Assembly: GCA_023100825.1 (NCBI GenBank)
Contig: CP095846.1
Span: 1,240,001 to 1,304,000 of the forward strand
Length of the DNA: 64,000 nt
Origin: Nocardioidaceae bacterium SCSIO 66511
Lineage (GTDB): Bacteria > Actinomycetota > Actinomycetes > Propionibacteriales > Nocardioidaceae
Reading direction: 5' to 3'
Numbering within the stretch: the first letter of the stretch is position 1; each line of letters starts with the position of its first letter. Shown here in pieces: positions 52,614 through 60,797 of the stretch. The notes beneath the pieces are model-generated. The model did not search any database, was not told where the DNA came from, and was given only the letters and a program-made list of their open reading frames with translations. A program made the position numbers and the translations under genes.

Positions 52614-53507
52614 TCACAGCTCGATGCTGCGGAGCTTCTCCGGGTTGGTGATGCCGTAGATGTCCTGGATGTGTTCGCCGTCTGCCGCCAGCTCGACGAT
52701 CACGACGGCGTAGATGTCCTCACCCGAGGAGATCACGACGCCAGGGTCGCCGTTGACGTCGACGGGTCGGGCCTCGAGGCCGGTGAACTCGCCCTTCGCG
52801 CCGAGCCCGTTCATCAGCCGCCCGACATTGTCACTGCCGGTCACGACTCGGCGCGCGGCGTGTACGACGCCACCACCGTCTGTCCAGAGCGACACGTCGG
52901 GCGAGAGGATCGTCAGCAGCGTCTCGAGGTCTCCGCCGAGCGCGGCCGCCAGGAACCGTTCGGTGACGGCCTTTCGTACCTGCGGATCGGTTTCGAACCT
53001 CGGGCGCCCTTCGCGCACATGCTGGCGAGCGCGGTGCGCGAGCTGGCGTACGGCAGCCGGCTTGCGATCGAGGATGCGGCCGATCTCGGCGTAGTCGTAG
53101 CCGAACGTCTCGCGCAGGATGAAGACTGCGCGTTCGAGCGGCCCTAGGGTCTCGAGTACGACCAGCAGCGCCATCGACACCTCGTCGGCGCGTACGGCCG
53201 GGTCCGATGCGTCGGGCTCCGCATCGACCAGGGGCTCCGGAAGCCATGGTCCGACATAGGTCTCCCGCCGCCGTTGGGCGCGTCCGAGACGGCGCAACGA
53301 CTCGTTGACGGTGGTGCGGATGAGGTACGCACGCGGATTCTCGACATCGTCGCGCGGTGACGACGCCCAGGACAGCCAGACGTCCTGCAGTACGTCTTCG
53401 GTATCGGCGACACTGCCGAGCATGCGGTACGCGACCTGGAACAACGTCTGACGGTGCTCCGTGAAGGCCGCGGTTTCGGCGTCGAGCTCCGGGTCGTCGG
53501 TGTGCAT
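52614..53507 (-). CDS. ECF41 (SigJ-type) RNA polymerase sigma factor with fused SnoaL-like domain
   Basis: A 297-residue sigma factor with sigma-2 (residues about 15-80) and sigma-4 (about 110-165) regions and a C-terminal SnoaL-like domain that replaces an anti-sigma factor. ECF41 signatures are visible: WLPEPL at residues 88-93, DGGG at residues 210-213 and NPEKL at residues 288-292 near the C-terminus. In studied members the C-terminal domain controls activity. I chose the ATG at 53507, which has AAAGGA upstream; an ATG at 53525 is also in frame. It follows the PAP2 gene by about 25 bases. Confidence 0.92.
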   Translation of the reverse strand: MHTDDPELDAETAAFTEHRQTLFQVAYRMLGSVADTEDVLQDVWLSWASSPRDDVENPRAYLIRTTVNESLRRLGRAQRRRETYVGPWLPEPLVDAEPDASDPAVRADEVSMALLVVLETLGPLERAVFILRETFGYDYAEIGRILDRKPAAVRQLAHRARQHVREGRPRFETDPQVRKAVTERFLAAALGGDLETLLTILSPDVSLWTDGGGVVHAARRVVTGSDNVGRLMNGLGAKGEFTGLEARPVDVNGDPGVVISSGEDIYAVVIVELAADGEHIQDIYGITNPEKLRSIEL

Positions 53508-53531
53508 GGCAGTCCTTTCGATCATGGGCTC

Positions 53532-54413
53532 CTACTGTTTTGACCCGACTCGCCCGCAGTTTGTGACACCGACGGTACGCGCGGGCTCAGATCGGTCGGG
53601 GTGAGGCGACGGTAATGCGCCGCGCGCCAGCCACAGCGCCCCCGCGAGCAGCGCGATGCCGATCGCCGCGTCGAGCCAGTAGTGGTTCGCCGTGACGACA
53701 ACGACGAGAAGGGTCACCGCCGGGTGCAGCAGCCACAGCCAGCGCCAGCGAGTCCGTGCGCTTGCGATGATGCCGACGGCGACGAGTACGGCCCACGCGA
53801 CGTGCAGGCTCGGCATGGCCGCGAACTGGTTCGCGATACCGGTGTGCGGCGAGCCGGAGTACACGCTCAGCCCGAACAACTGACCCGTGTCGATCATGCC
53901 GAGTTTCGGGATCATCCGCGGGGGAGCGAGCGGGTACAGCAGGTGACCGACCAGTGCGGCGCCGGTCACCATCACCAGAGCGCGGCGTACCCAGGTGTAG
54001 TAGCCGGGCCGGAACCACATCATCCAGAGCAGGAAGCCGACCGTCACCGGGAAGTGTGCGAACGCGTAGTAGCGGTTGGCGAGCTCGACACCGCTCGGCC
54101 ACACGTCGAGTAACCAGCCTTGGAGCAGGCCCTCGTTGGGCAGGCGCAGCAGCCGCTCCATGCTCCACACGCTGGCCGCATTGTCGAACGCCGAGCTCAC
54201 ATTGTGTGCCGCCAGCAGCCGGCCCAGGTTGTAGATCGCGAACAGACCGACCAGCCAACCCAGCTCGTAAGCCAGTCGGCGACGTCGCTGAAGGACTGGC
54301 GCGGACATGGACGCCACGTTGCCCGCCACGACCACATTCGGGCCTCCCACCTGCGGTGGAGTCGAGTCACTCGCGCGTGGGGTATCGCCGGTCCCGGTCG
54401 TGTCCTCGGCCAT
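53532..54413 (-). CDS. PAP2-superfamily (PAP2_3-type) membrane phosphatase/transferase
   Basis: A 293-residue protein with about six membrane helices and the three PAP2 phosphatase motifs: APPRMIP (motif 1 region), MPSLHVAW (motif 2, catalytic His) and NHYWLDAAIG (motif 3, His-Asp). This layout fits the inositolphosphotransferase/lipid phosphatase group common in actinobacteria. It is the first gene of the PAP2-ECF41-MMPL unit. Its ribosome binding site lies in a hairpin at 54418-54448. Confidence 0.88.
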   Translation of the reverse strand: MAEDTTGTGDTPRASDSTPPQVGGPNVVVAGNVASMSAPVLQRRRRLAYELGWLVGLFAIYNLGRLLAAHNVSSAFDNAASVWSMERLLRLPNEGLLQGWLLDVWPSGVELANRYYAFAHFPVTVGFLLWMMWFRPGYYTWVRRALVMVTGAALVGHLLYPLAPPRMIPKLGMIDTGQLFGLSVYSGSPHTGIANQFAAMPSLHVAWAVLVAVGIIASARTRWRWLWLLHPAVTLLVVVVTANHYWLDAAIGIALLAGALWLARGALPSPHPDRSEPARTVGVTNCGRVGSKQ

Positions 54414-54417
54414 TGCC

Positions 54418-54448
54418 CCTCCTGATCGAGTGTGTACTCATCAGGAGG
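54418..54448 (-). promoter_or_regulatory. Hairpin sequestering the ribosome binding site of the PAP2 gene
   Basis: CCTCCTGAT (54418-54426) pairs with ATCAGGAGG (54440-54448); inside, GAGT (54428-54431) pairs with ACTC (54436-54439), with one bulged base and a four-base loop. On the minus strand the AGGAGG ribosome binding site (54423-54418), four bases before the ATG at 54413, is the 3' arm of this stem, so folding would block translation start. It could instead be a repressor site in DNA. Confidence 0.75.
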
Positions 54449-54497
54449 AAGTAGGAGGCCGTTTTGTGACATTGCACGGCCGATGAATCCGGTTCTG

Positions 54498-57400
54498 CTA
54501 CCGGGCGCGCACCAGTCCGATGGACGTCTGACGGAGTCTGTTGCCTTCGGCGTCTCGGGCGGTGACTCGCAGCGACAGCGGGCGTTCGGAGCGTACTGCT
54601 CGTGCCGGAACCGTCGCCCGGTACGTCGAGTCGCCAGTACGTCGAGCGCGGAGGCGATGCCAGCCCTTGCCTCCGTTCGACGACCACCAGACCTGCGTCT
54701 TCGTGATCCGCCGGGTCGCATCGGCCTCCTCGAGATGGTCGAAGGAGAGATCGAGCGGAAGTTTGCGACCGGCGTCGGCGAATCCGCGGCCATCGACTCG
54801 TGGCCCGTAGTCGACGTTGAGCAGCGGCGGCGTCGTGTCGCCTCCTAGTGCGGGATTCTCCGGGGGCGTCGATCGGAACGTCCACGTCGTATGCGACTCC
54901 GGTGCCGCGCCGATCGCTTCGGGGTCGAGCGTCCAGTCGTGCGTGACTCGGAACCTCCGGGTTGCCGGGGCGACGTCGAACGAGCCGTACGTGCTGTTCG
55001 AGCGCCCGAGCAGCTTGCCGTTACCGTTGCGCAGGGTCAGCTTCGATCCTCGGTACGTCGCCGCCGCGACCTTGCCGGAGTGTGCGCCGTCGCCGATGCC
55101 CGTCTCGACCCGCAATCCGGAGACGGTTCGCTGGGCGAGGACCGGTGCAACGTGCATGGCGGAGGCGAACTCGCGGGTCTGGCGGTCCCCGACCTCATAA
55201 TGACGCTGCGCGCCGCACAGCGGCTTCATCGCGTTGCCGGGCAGGTCCAGGCAATCCCTCCAAGCGACACTCGGATCGGCGCTGAACAGATCCACCTCGT
55301 CTGCCGGTAGGTCGACGGCGCGGTTGTGTGTGATGCCGATACTGCTTCTGGTGTTGATGAACGAGCGCGCGATAGCGCCTTCGCCGGGCGTACGGTCAGC
55401 GTGATAATCGCTCTCGACTCGGGCGAGCCTGCGTACATCGCGTCGGGTCAGCCGCATCCCGGTCGTGCCCGGCAGCCGTCGACCTGCGAGGTCGAGCTCG
55501 TACGCGTCCGGTGCCGACCGCGGCACGCGTCCGGTCGGCTCCAGCCGCCAGCGCAGATCGGTGTCGAAGCGGCCTCGATCGACGAAGCCCGATGGCTCGA
55601 CGAACACGAGGCCGCGATCGATCTCGTCGGGATCGAAGAAGCCGAGCTCGGTGTAGCCGCGCGAGTCCGCGTGCCGCGATGCGACGAGCGTCGACTGGGT
55701 GAGCTTCGTGGGCTGCCCGACGACGTGGGGCGGGCGCAGTCGCTTGGCGTTCCGTGCGTCGATCGTGAAGTCGGTGTCGTCGTCGACCACCAGCTCCGGC
55801 GTACCGGCGAGCGAGAACGATACCCGCCCCTTCGTGGTGGGTGTCGCGATCCGGCCATAGCCCATGTAGTGGCCCGGATCGACCCGCGCGTGTCCCTCGC
55901 CGTTGTCGTTCAGACGGATCCGATAGAAGCCTCCGGTGTCGGCGTTGAACAGCGCGATGGTGGGCTCTGCCATGGGATGGGTTTGTGCCGCCTCAGGGTC
56001 GTACGGGTCGCCGTTGCGGTCGAGTACCTTGACGTTCAGGTCATAACGCTCGGGCTCGTCGTACGCACCGAAGGGAAGTCGTAGCAGCGGTGTGCCGTCG
56101 GCGACGAACGACATGCCACCCTGCCACTGACCGTCGGGCAACAGCCCGGGGTCGAACGTCACCGTCGTGGTGGCGCTCCCGTTTGCGGGCACGGTCAGTT
56201 CGGACGGGCTCGCCTCGAGCGCACGCGCCGGGGCCTGGTTGCCCTTTGTATCCGACTCGGTGTCGTCGATCTGCACCGTCACGGGATCGTCGCCTGGGTT
56301 GGTCAAGGTGACCTCACGCGTGCGTACCTCTTCGTCGGGGTGACGGACGTACGCGAAGTCGAGCGAAGCGGTGTCCGACCGCAGAGTCGCGGCCGTCGCT
56401 CCCTTCAGGTCGACTCGGCCACCGCCGTCGGTCCACGAGGTCTGGCCGTCCAGGTGCTGCGCGGTCGATACGATCCGCGCCTTGAGCTGCGCAGCAGTCC
56501 AATTCGGGTGCTGTTGACGAAGGAGCGCGGTCGCGCCCGCAACGATCGGCGTCGCCTGCGACGTACCGGACATCGGTACGTATAGCTCGCCTTCCCTAGC
56601 GCCCGCCTTTGCGCCGAGGATCTGCTCGCCCGGTGCGGTGACATCGGGTTTGAGGCGGTACGTGCCCCGCGTCGGACCTTCGCTGGAGAACCGAGACTGG
56701 CCGCCGTTGGCTCTGGCGGAGCCCACCGTGAGCGCCGACGCCGCGGATCCGGGCGAGCCGATGGTGAACGGATCGGACCCGACCCAACCGTTGTTCCCGG
56801 CGGCAGCGACGAACAGCGTGCCGGATTCCTCCGTCAGCGTGTCGAGTGACTGAGCAACCGGATCGTCGCCGTCGGTCGGCGGGCTGCTGAGACTGAGGTT
56901 CGCGATATCGGCGCCGTTCTCAGCCGCCCATTCCATCCCCGCAATGACCCAGGACTCCTGACCGTAGCCGTCGTCGGCGAGTACCTTCGCGTTGAGCAGG
57001 TCGGCTCCGGCTGCGATTCCGTGTCGAGCACCGTCGGAGCCCGCGCCGTTGCCGGCGATGAGCGATGCGACGTGCGTACCGTGCCCGTTGCCGTCTGCGG
57101 GACCGTCGCCACCGGTGAAGTCGGCCTCAGCGGTCACCTTGTCGACCAGGGCGGGGTGGCCGGAGTCGACTCCGGAGTCGAGGACTGCAACCGAGACACC
57201 GTCGCCGTCCAGACCGGCGTCCCATGCGGCGGGTGCGTTCACCTGCTCCAGGTATCCGTCGAGGCTCGTTGCCGCTACTTGGCCGTCGAGCCACAGTTTC
57301 GTGACGCCGCCGAGCTCGGCCGCGGCTGCGCGGGCAGAGGCGGTGTTGATTTCGGCGAGGTCGTCGCCGAACTCGGCAGACTCGTCCTTCGCGAGTTCGG

Positions 57401-57878
57401 TCGCCGATGCGCCGAGGCTGGCGAGCTCCGCTTTCGTACTCAGCAGTGAGGCGTTGCCGAGAGTGCTGACTCCCGCGGCGTGGCGGGCGATCAGCGGCAG
57501 CGTGTCTCGGTCGGCATCGCCATATCCCATGTCCAGAAGGGAAGTGACGTCGAACAATGCTGGGTCGAGTACGCGCGGTACGAGGCCGGCGACATCACTC
57601 GGTATGACGCGGACATCGTCGCCGTCGCGTTCGACCGAGAATCCCGCGGAGTCTGCGTCGGCGGGGTCGACGGTGACGGTCGGCCTTCCGTTGAGCGGAC
57701 TGCCGATGGTGACGCGGTCTCCCGTGAGGAGGGTGACTGTCCCGGTCGGGGATGTCGATGCGGCCTTCGTACGCCCGGCGGGCCGGTCCGGCGCGGCGGC
57801 GGTCTCGGCCAGTGGGAGGGCTGCGGTGAGCAGCGCAGCGACGGCAAGCAACGCGGCCGGGCGTGATCGGGAGAGCAT
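54498..57878 (-). CDS. Secreted subtilisin-like serine protease (S8 family)
   Basis: An 1126-residue subtilase. A signal peptide occupies about residues 1-28; an inhibitor-type propeptide region follows. The catalytic triad is D234 (AVLDSGVD), H266 (GNGHGTHV) and S440 (SGTSQATP), with oxyanion N362 in AAAGNN. After the protease domain, long C-terminal beta-sandwich-rich regions (TREVTLTNPGDDPVTVQIDD and others) occupy more than 600 residues, typical of large secreted actinobacterial subtilases that digest extracellular protein. It is divergent from a LuxR-type regulator gene that may control it. Confidence 0.92.
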   Translation of the reverse strand: MLSRSRPAALLAVAALLTAALPLAETAAAPDRPAGRTKAASTSPTGTVTLLTGDRVTIGSPLNGRPTVTVDPADADSAGFSVERDGDDVRVIPSDVAGLVPRVLDPALFDVTSLLDMGYGDADRDTLPLIARHAAGVSTLGNASLLSTKAELASLGASATELAKDESAEFGDDLAEINTASARAAAAELGGVTKLWLDGQVAATSLDGYLEQVNAPAAWDAGLDGDGVSVAVLDSGVDSGHPALVDKVTAEADFTGGDGPADGNGHGTHVASLIAGNGAGSDGARHGIAAGADLLNAKVLADDGYGQESWVIAGMEWAAENGADIANLSLSSPPTDGDDPVAQSLDTLTEESGTLFVAAAGNNGWVGSDPFTIGSPGSAASALTVGSARANGGQSRFSSEGPTRGTYRLKPDVTAPGEQILGAKAGAREGELYVPMSGTSQATPIVAGATALLRQQHPNWTAAQLKARIVSTAQHLDGQTSWTDGGGRVDLKGATAATLRSDTASLDFAYVRHPDEEVRTREVTLTNPGDDPVTVQIDDTESDTKGNQAPARALEASPSELTVPANGSATTTVTFDPGLLPDGQWQGGMSFVADGTPLLRLPFGAYDEPERYDLNVKVLDRNGDPYDPEAAQTHPMAEPTIALFNADTGGFYRIRLNDNGEGHARVDPGHYMGYGRIATPTTKGRVSFSLAGTPELVVDDDTDFTIDARNAKRLRPPHVVGQPTKLTQSTLVASRHADSRGYTELGFFDPDEIDRGLVFVEPSGFVDRGRFDTDLRWRLEPTGRVPRSAPDAYELDLAGRRLPGTTGMRLTRRDVRRLARVESDYHADRTPGEGAIARSFINTRSSIGITHNRAVDLPADEVDLFSADPSVAWRDCLDLPGNAMKPLCGAQRHYEVGDRQTREFASAMHVAPVLAQRTVSGLRVETGIGDGAHSGKVAAATYRGSKLTLRNGNGKLLGRSNSTYGSFDVAPATRRFRVTHDWTLDPEAIGAAPESHTTWTFRSTPPENPALGGDTTPPLLNVDYGPRVDGRGFADAGRKLPLDLSFDHLEEADATRRITKTQVWWSSNGGKGWHRLRARRTGDSTYRATVPARAVRSERPLSLRVTARDAEGNRLRQTSIGLVRAR

Positions 57879-57965
57879 GCAGGTGTTCTACCTGGTGGGA
57901 TCCGCAATCCGCTATCGGCTAGCGTGGCCGGTGCCAGACATGTCGTGAATCGGCCGGGGGTCGCG

Positions 57966-58913
57966 GTGCTCGAACACGTGGGTGTCTCGTCTGAGGATGA
58001 GTCGACGTATCGGGCGCTGCTGCGCCATCCGCAGTGCACGGTGCGGGATCTGGCTGAGCGCATCGGACGCTCGTCGGATCTCGTCCGCCGCTCGGCCGGA
58101 CGGCTGGAGGAACTGGGGCTGCTGAGTCGTACGCCCGACCATCCCGCGCGGCTCGTCCCCACGCGGCCGGACGTGGCCGTCGAGGTGCTGATCGCGGCGC
58201 GTCGGGCAGACCTGGACCGCACGCAGGCGGCCGCACGTGAGCTGCTCGACGAGATGACCGTGCCCGACGAGTACCGGCCGGAGTCGCTGCTCGAGGTGCT
58301 GACCGGCCAGGACGCGATCGCGGCCCGCTTCGCGCAACTGGTGCAGGCGACCGAGCGAGAGCTCCTCGTGCTTGACCGCCCGCCGTACGCGAGCGGGGCG
58401 GGGGAGAGCCAGCCGCGCGTACTCGGACTGCTCGGCGACGGCGTGACCGTACGCGGCATCTACGCGCCGGACTCGCTGCAGGTCCCCGGCGCCGTCGACG
58501 ACGCGTACGACGCAGCGCAAGCGGGAGAGCAGTCGCGGGTCCACCCGGCTGTGCCGATGAAGCTCGCGGTGGCCGACCGGTCGGTCGCACTACTGCCGTT
58601 GGCGGTCGACCGGATGGTCGACAGCGCACTGGTCGTACGCCGAAGCGCATTGTTGGACGCCCTCGTTCAGATGTTCTTCCTGCTCTGGGATCAAGGCGTT
58701 CCGGTGACGACAGAGCCGGATGCGTCCGACCTCGATCGACGACTGCTGACGATGCTCGCTGCAGGTATGAAGGACGACTCGATCGCCCGGCAGCTCGACA
58801 TCAGCAGCCGTACGGTGGGTCGACGGGTGGCGGAGCTGATGGAGCGGATCGGCGCGCGTACCCGCTTTGAGGCGGGCGTACATGCGCAGCGTCGGGGCCT
58901 ACTGGACGGCTAG
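57966..58913 (+). CDS. TrmB-like / LuxR-type helix-turn-helix transcriptional regulator
   Basis: A 315-residue regulator with an N-terminal winged-helix of the TrmB type (YRALLRHPQCTVRDLAERIG, then DLVRRSAGRLEELGLLSR) and a C-terminal LuxR/GerE HTH (LLTMLAAGMKDDSIARQLDISSRTVGRRVAEL). The middle region is likely ligand-binding. Such two-HTH regulators often sit beside large secreted subtilases in actinobacteria, as here, and probably control them. GTG at 57966 preferred because GGGGG (57956-57960) lies five bases upstream; GTGs at 57924 and 57945 are also in frame. Confidence 0.85.
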   Translation: MLEHVGVSSEDESTYRALLRHPQCTVRDLAERIGRSSDLVRRSAGRLEELGLLSRTPDHPARLVPTRPDVAVEVLIAARRADLDRTQAAARELLDEMTVPDEYRPESLLEVLTGQDAIAARFAQLVQATERELLVLDRPPYASGAGESQPRVLGLLGDGVTVRGIYAPDSLQVPGAVDDAYDAAQAGEQSRVHPAVPMKLAVADRSVALLPLAVDRMVDSALVVRRSALLDALVQMFFLLWDQGVPVTTEPDASDLDRRLLTMLAAGMKDDSIARQLDISSRTVGRRVAELMERIGARTRFEAGVHAQRRGLLDG

Positions 58914-58925
58914 CGTCCAGCAGGT

Positions 58926-59429
58926 CTACCTGCCGACGCGCTTGGCCTTGATCCGGCCCGACTTGTTGTCTCGCCCGGTCCAGCAGTCGGCGAACTCGAG
59001 CCGGATGTGTCCTCGTACGTGCTTGGGGCGTCGTAGGTTGAGCTTCAGGCGCCCCTTCAGCTTGTACGACTCGCCGTCGACCTTGAACTTCCGCTTCCAG
59101 CGGCGGTCTACTTTCCCTTTGCGGTTGATCTTCGCGTTCGGCGCCTTGAACTTGACGGGTAGCGAGGTGTACGTCGTGCCGCCCAGCCAGCACGTCACCC
59201 ATACGCGCGACCGGTACTTGGTGACGTAGCGCCCGCTCGGGCCGACCTTGAACCGAACCCAAGCCTTGTCACTCGGCTGCTCGCCCTTGTCGTGCACGGC
59301 GCCCCGGTACGTGCCGGAGCGTGCCCGACTTGTGTCAGCATCGGCCTCTGCCGTTGTCGTTGCCGTCGCACATAGTGCGGTTGCCGATGCAGTTGCGATA
59401 CAAAGCGCGGTCGTACGCGTCATCCTCAT
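58926..59429 (-). CDS. Secreted basic protein, hypothetical
   Basis: A 167-residue protein with a signal peptide (MRMTRTTALCIATASATALC, cleavage likely near residue 28) and a strongly basic mature region rich in Lys/Arg beta strands (KINRKGKVDRRWKRKFKV, YKLKGRLKLNLRRPKH) with two cysteines (TCWLGG and ADCWTG). No family recognised. The start at 59429 gives the clean signal peptide; the frame is open to 59513 without one. It is convergent with the LuxR-type regulator. Confidence 0.75.
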   Translation of the reverse strand: MRMTRTTALCIATASATALCATATTTAEADADTSRARSGTYRGAVHDKGEQPSDKAWVRFKVGPSGRYVTKYRSRVWVTCWLGGTTYTSLPVKFKAPNAKINRKGKVDRRWKRKFKVDGESYKLKGRLKLNLRRPKHVRGHIRLEFADCWTGRDNKSGRIKAKRVGR

Positions 59430-59473
59430 GCGCGAAACCGTAGCCGGGCTGCGGTGCGTCTGTACTCGAATTC

Positions 59474-60001
59474 TCAAACCCGCGAACGACGTTGTTCGCT
59501 GAAGATCTGCCATGCATGGATCAATGCCACCGCTGCTGTCAAGAGCACGAGGGCGATACCGGCCTGCCCTCCGTAGCCGATATCCGGCTTGACGTCGGGC
59601 ATCGCCGGCTTCGCTATGACCATGATCGCCAGCAGCACGCCCAGGACCGCCATCGTTATCAGCATGGCGATGTTCTCGGTGACAGGGACGAACGCCGTAC
59701 GGCCCAGCATCCAGGCAAGCCCGAGCATCATCAGCAAGCCGAACATCGATGCCCCGCTGTTGTCCTGCGAGAGGAGCTCCCAGACGGAGCCGTACGACCA
59801 GGACATACCCGACTCTTCGTCGGCGACGTCGTCGTACAGAGGCAGGAATGACGCAACCACGATGGCGACGCCGAGGGCGGGGTACAGACGCGAGTACCCC
59901 GCGTACGCCTCCGCTGTGCGCCGATGCCCCTCGAGTCGCTCCACGCGGGTACGCAGCCGTTCGATCTCTCTACGGTCGGTGCTCTGCTCGTCCTTTGCCA
60001 T
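59474..60001 (-). CDS. Membrane protein with N-terminal coiled coil, hypothetical
   Basis: A 175-residue protein. A charged heptad-like segment (REIERLRTRVERLEGHRRT, residues about 11-29) precedes four membrane helices (LGVAIVVASFLPLY, GLLMMLGLAWMLG, IAMLITMAVLGVLLAIMVIA, AGIALVLLTAAVALIHAW). An aromatic, acidic external loop (DEESGMSWSYGSVWELL) lies after the first helix. ATG at 60001. Function unknown; same strand as the secreted basic protein but not clearly one unit. Confidence 0.75.
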   Translation of the reverse strand: MAKDEQSTDRREIERLRTRVERLEGHRRTAEAYAGYSRLYPALGVAIVVASFLPLYDDVADEESGMSWSYGSVWELLSQDNSGASMFGLLMMLGLAWMLGRTAFVPVTENIAMLITMAVLGVLLAIMVIAKPAMPDVKPDIGYGGQAGIALVLLTAAVALIHAWQIFSEQRRSRV

Positions 60002-60221
60002 CGGTCACATCCTCGCTTTCGTGTTACGGCCGACTTGCTCGGCGCAGACATCTGGGAGACGGCCCGGCGGCCCGTGGGGTTCGCAGTTCGGACGGGTTTC
60101 GCGGTACGACGAAGCGTCACCCGCCAGGAACCTAAGCGGTTCTGCCAACCGGCCGGCGTATCCCTTGGCAAGCGGTTCGGATAACGTACACGCACACGAC
60201 GGGGAGTGACGAGGAGCGAAC

Positions 60222-60563
60222 GTGGCAAGGAAGACCGTAGTCCGGATCATCGACGACCTCGACGGCACCGAGCTCGAGGAGGGCGAGGGCGAGTCCGTAC
60301 GGTTCGCACTCGACGGTGCCGAGTACGAACTCGATCTCTCCGAAAGCAACGCCGCGGATCTTCGTGCGGTCATCGCTCCGTACATTGACGCCGGCAGGCG
60401 TACCGGCGGGCGTCGCCGCACTGGGGGACACACTCGCCAGGTCACCACTGACGTCGACACCAGAGCAGTTCGGGCCTGGGCCCGGGCCAACGACATCGCT
60501 GTGTCGAGCCGCGGCCGCATCCCCCAGGACGTGATCGAGCAGTACCGCAACGCCGGCAACTGA
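60222..60563 (+). CDS. lsr2: Nucleoid-associated protein Lsr2
   Basis: A 113-residue Lsr2 protein that bridges DNA and silences AT-rich, often horizontally acquired genes. The N-terminal dimerisation domain (VVRIIDDLDGTELEEGEGESVRFALDG) and the C-terminal AT-hook-like RGR motif (SSRGRIPQDVIEQYR) are intact; between them is a basic Gly/Arg linker. GTG start at 60222 with a GAGGAG-type site upstream. It may be a second copy, since many actinobacteria keep lsr2 elsewhere; this cannot be judged from the window. Confidence 0.95.
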   Translation: MARKTVVRIIDDLDGTELEEGEGESVRFALDGAEYELDLSESNAADLRAVIAPYIDAGRRTGGRRRTGGHTRQVTTDVDTRAVRAWARANDIAVSSRGRIPQDVIEQYRNAGN

Positions 60564-60710
60564 CCCGTTCGACGACGGTTGTGCGTCAACGTCATCCGAC
60601 CGTCCCTCCAAGCTGAGTGCTTTCTGGCATAAACGATGGAAGCATTCGCTGTCGCAGTGCTGTCACGCCGCTGTCAGCTCGGATCCGCCTGCCTCGCGTG
60701 ACCGTCCGAA

Positions 60711-60729
60711 AAGATTCTTCAAGAATCTT
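60711..60729. promoter_or_regulatory. 19-base AT-rich palindrome upstream of the HNH endonuclease gene
   Basis: AAGATTCTT-C-AAGAATCTT is a perfect nine-base inverted repeat with a one-base spacer, flanked by AAA and GTTTTC, in an otherwise GC-rich gap between lsr2 and the DUF222/HNH gene. It starts about 87 bases before the HNH start. It could be an operator, an Lsr2-affected AT-rich site, or a weak terminator for lsr2. Confidence 0.6.
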
Positions 60730-60797
60730 CGTTTTCCCTTGTGGATAAGGGCTTCTGGCACCCGGTCTTGTCGGTGGCGGGTGGCATGATGTGGGTT

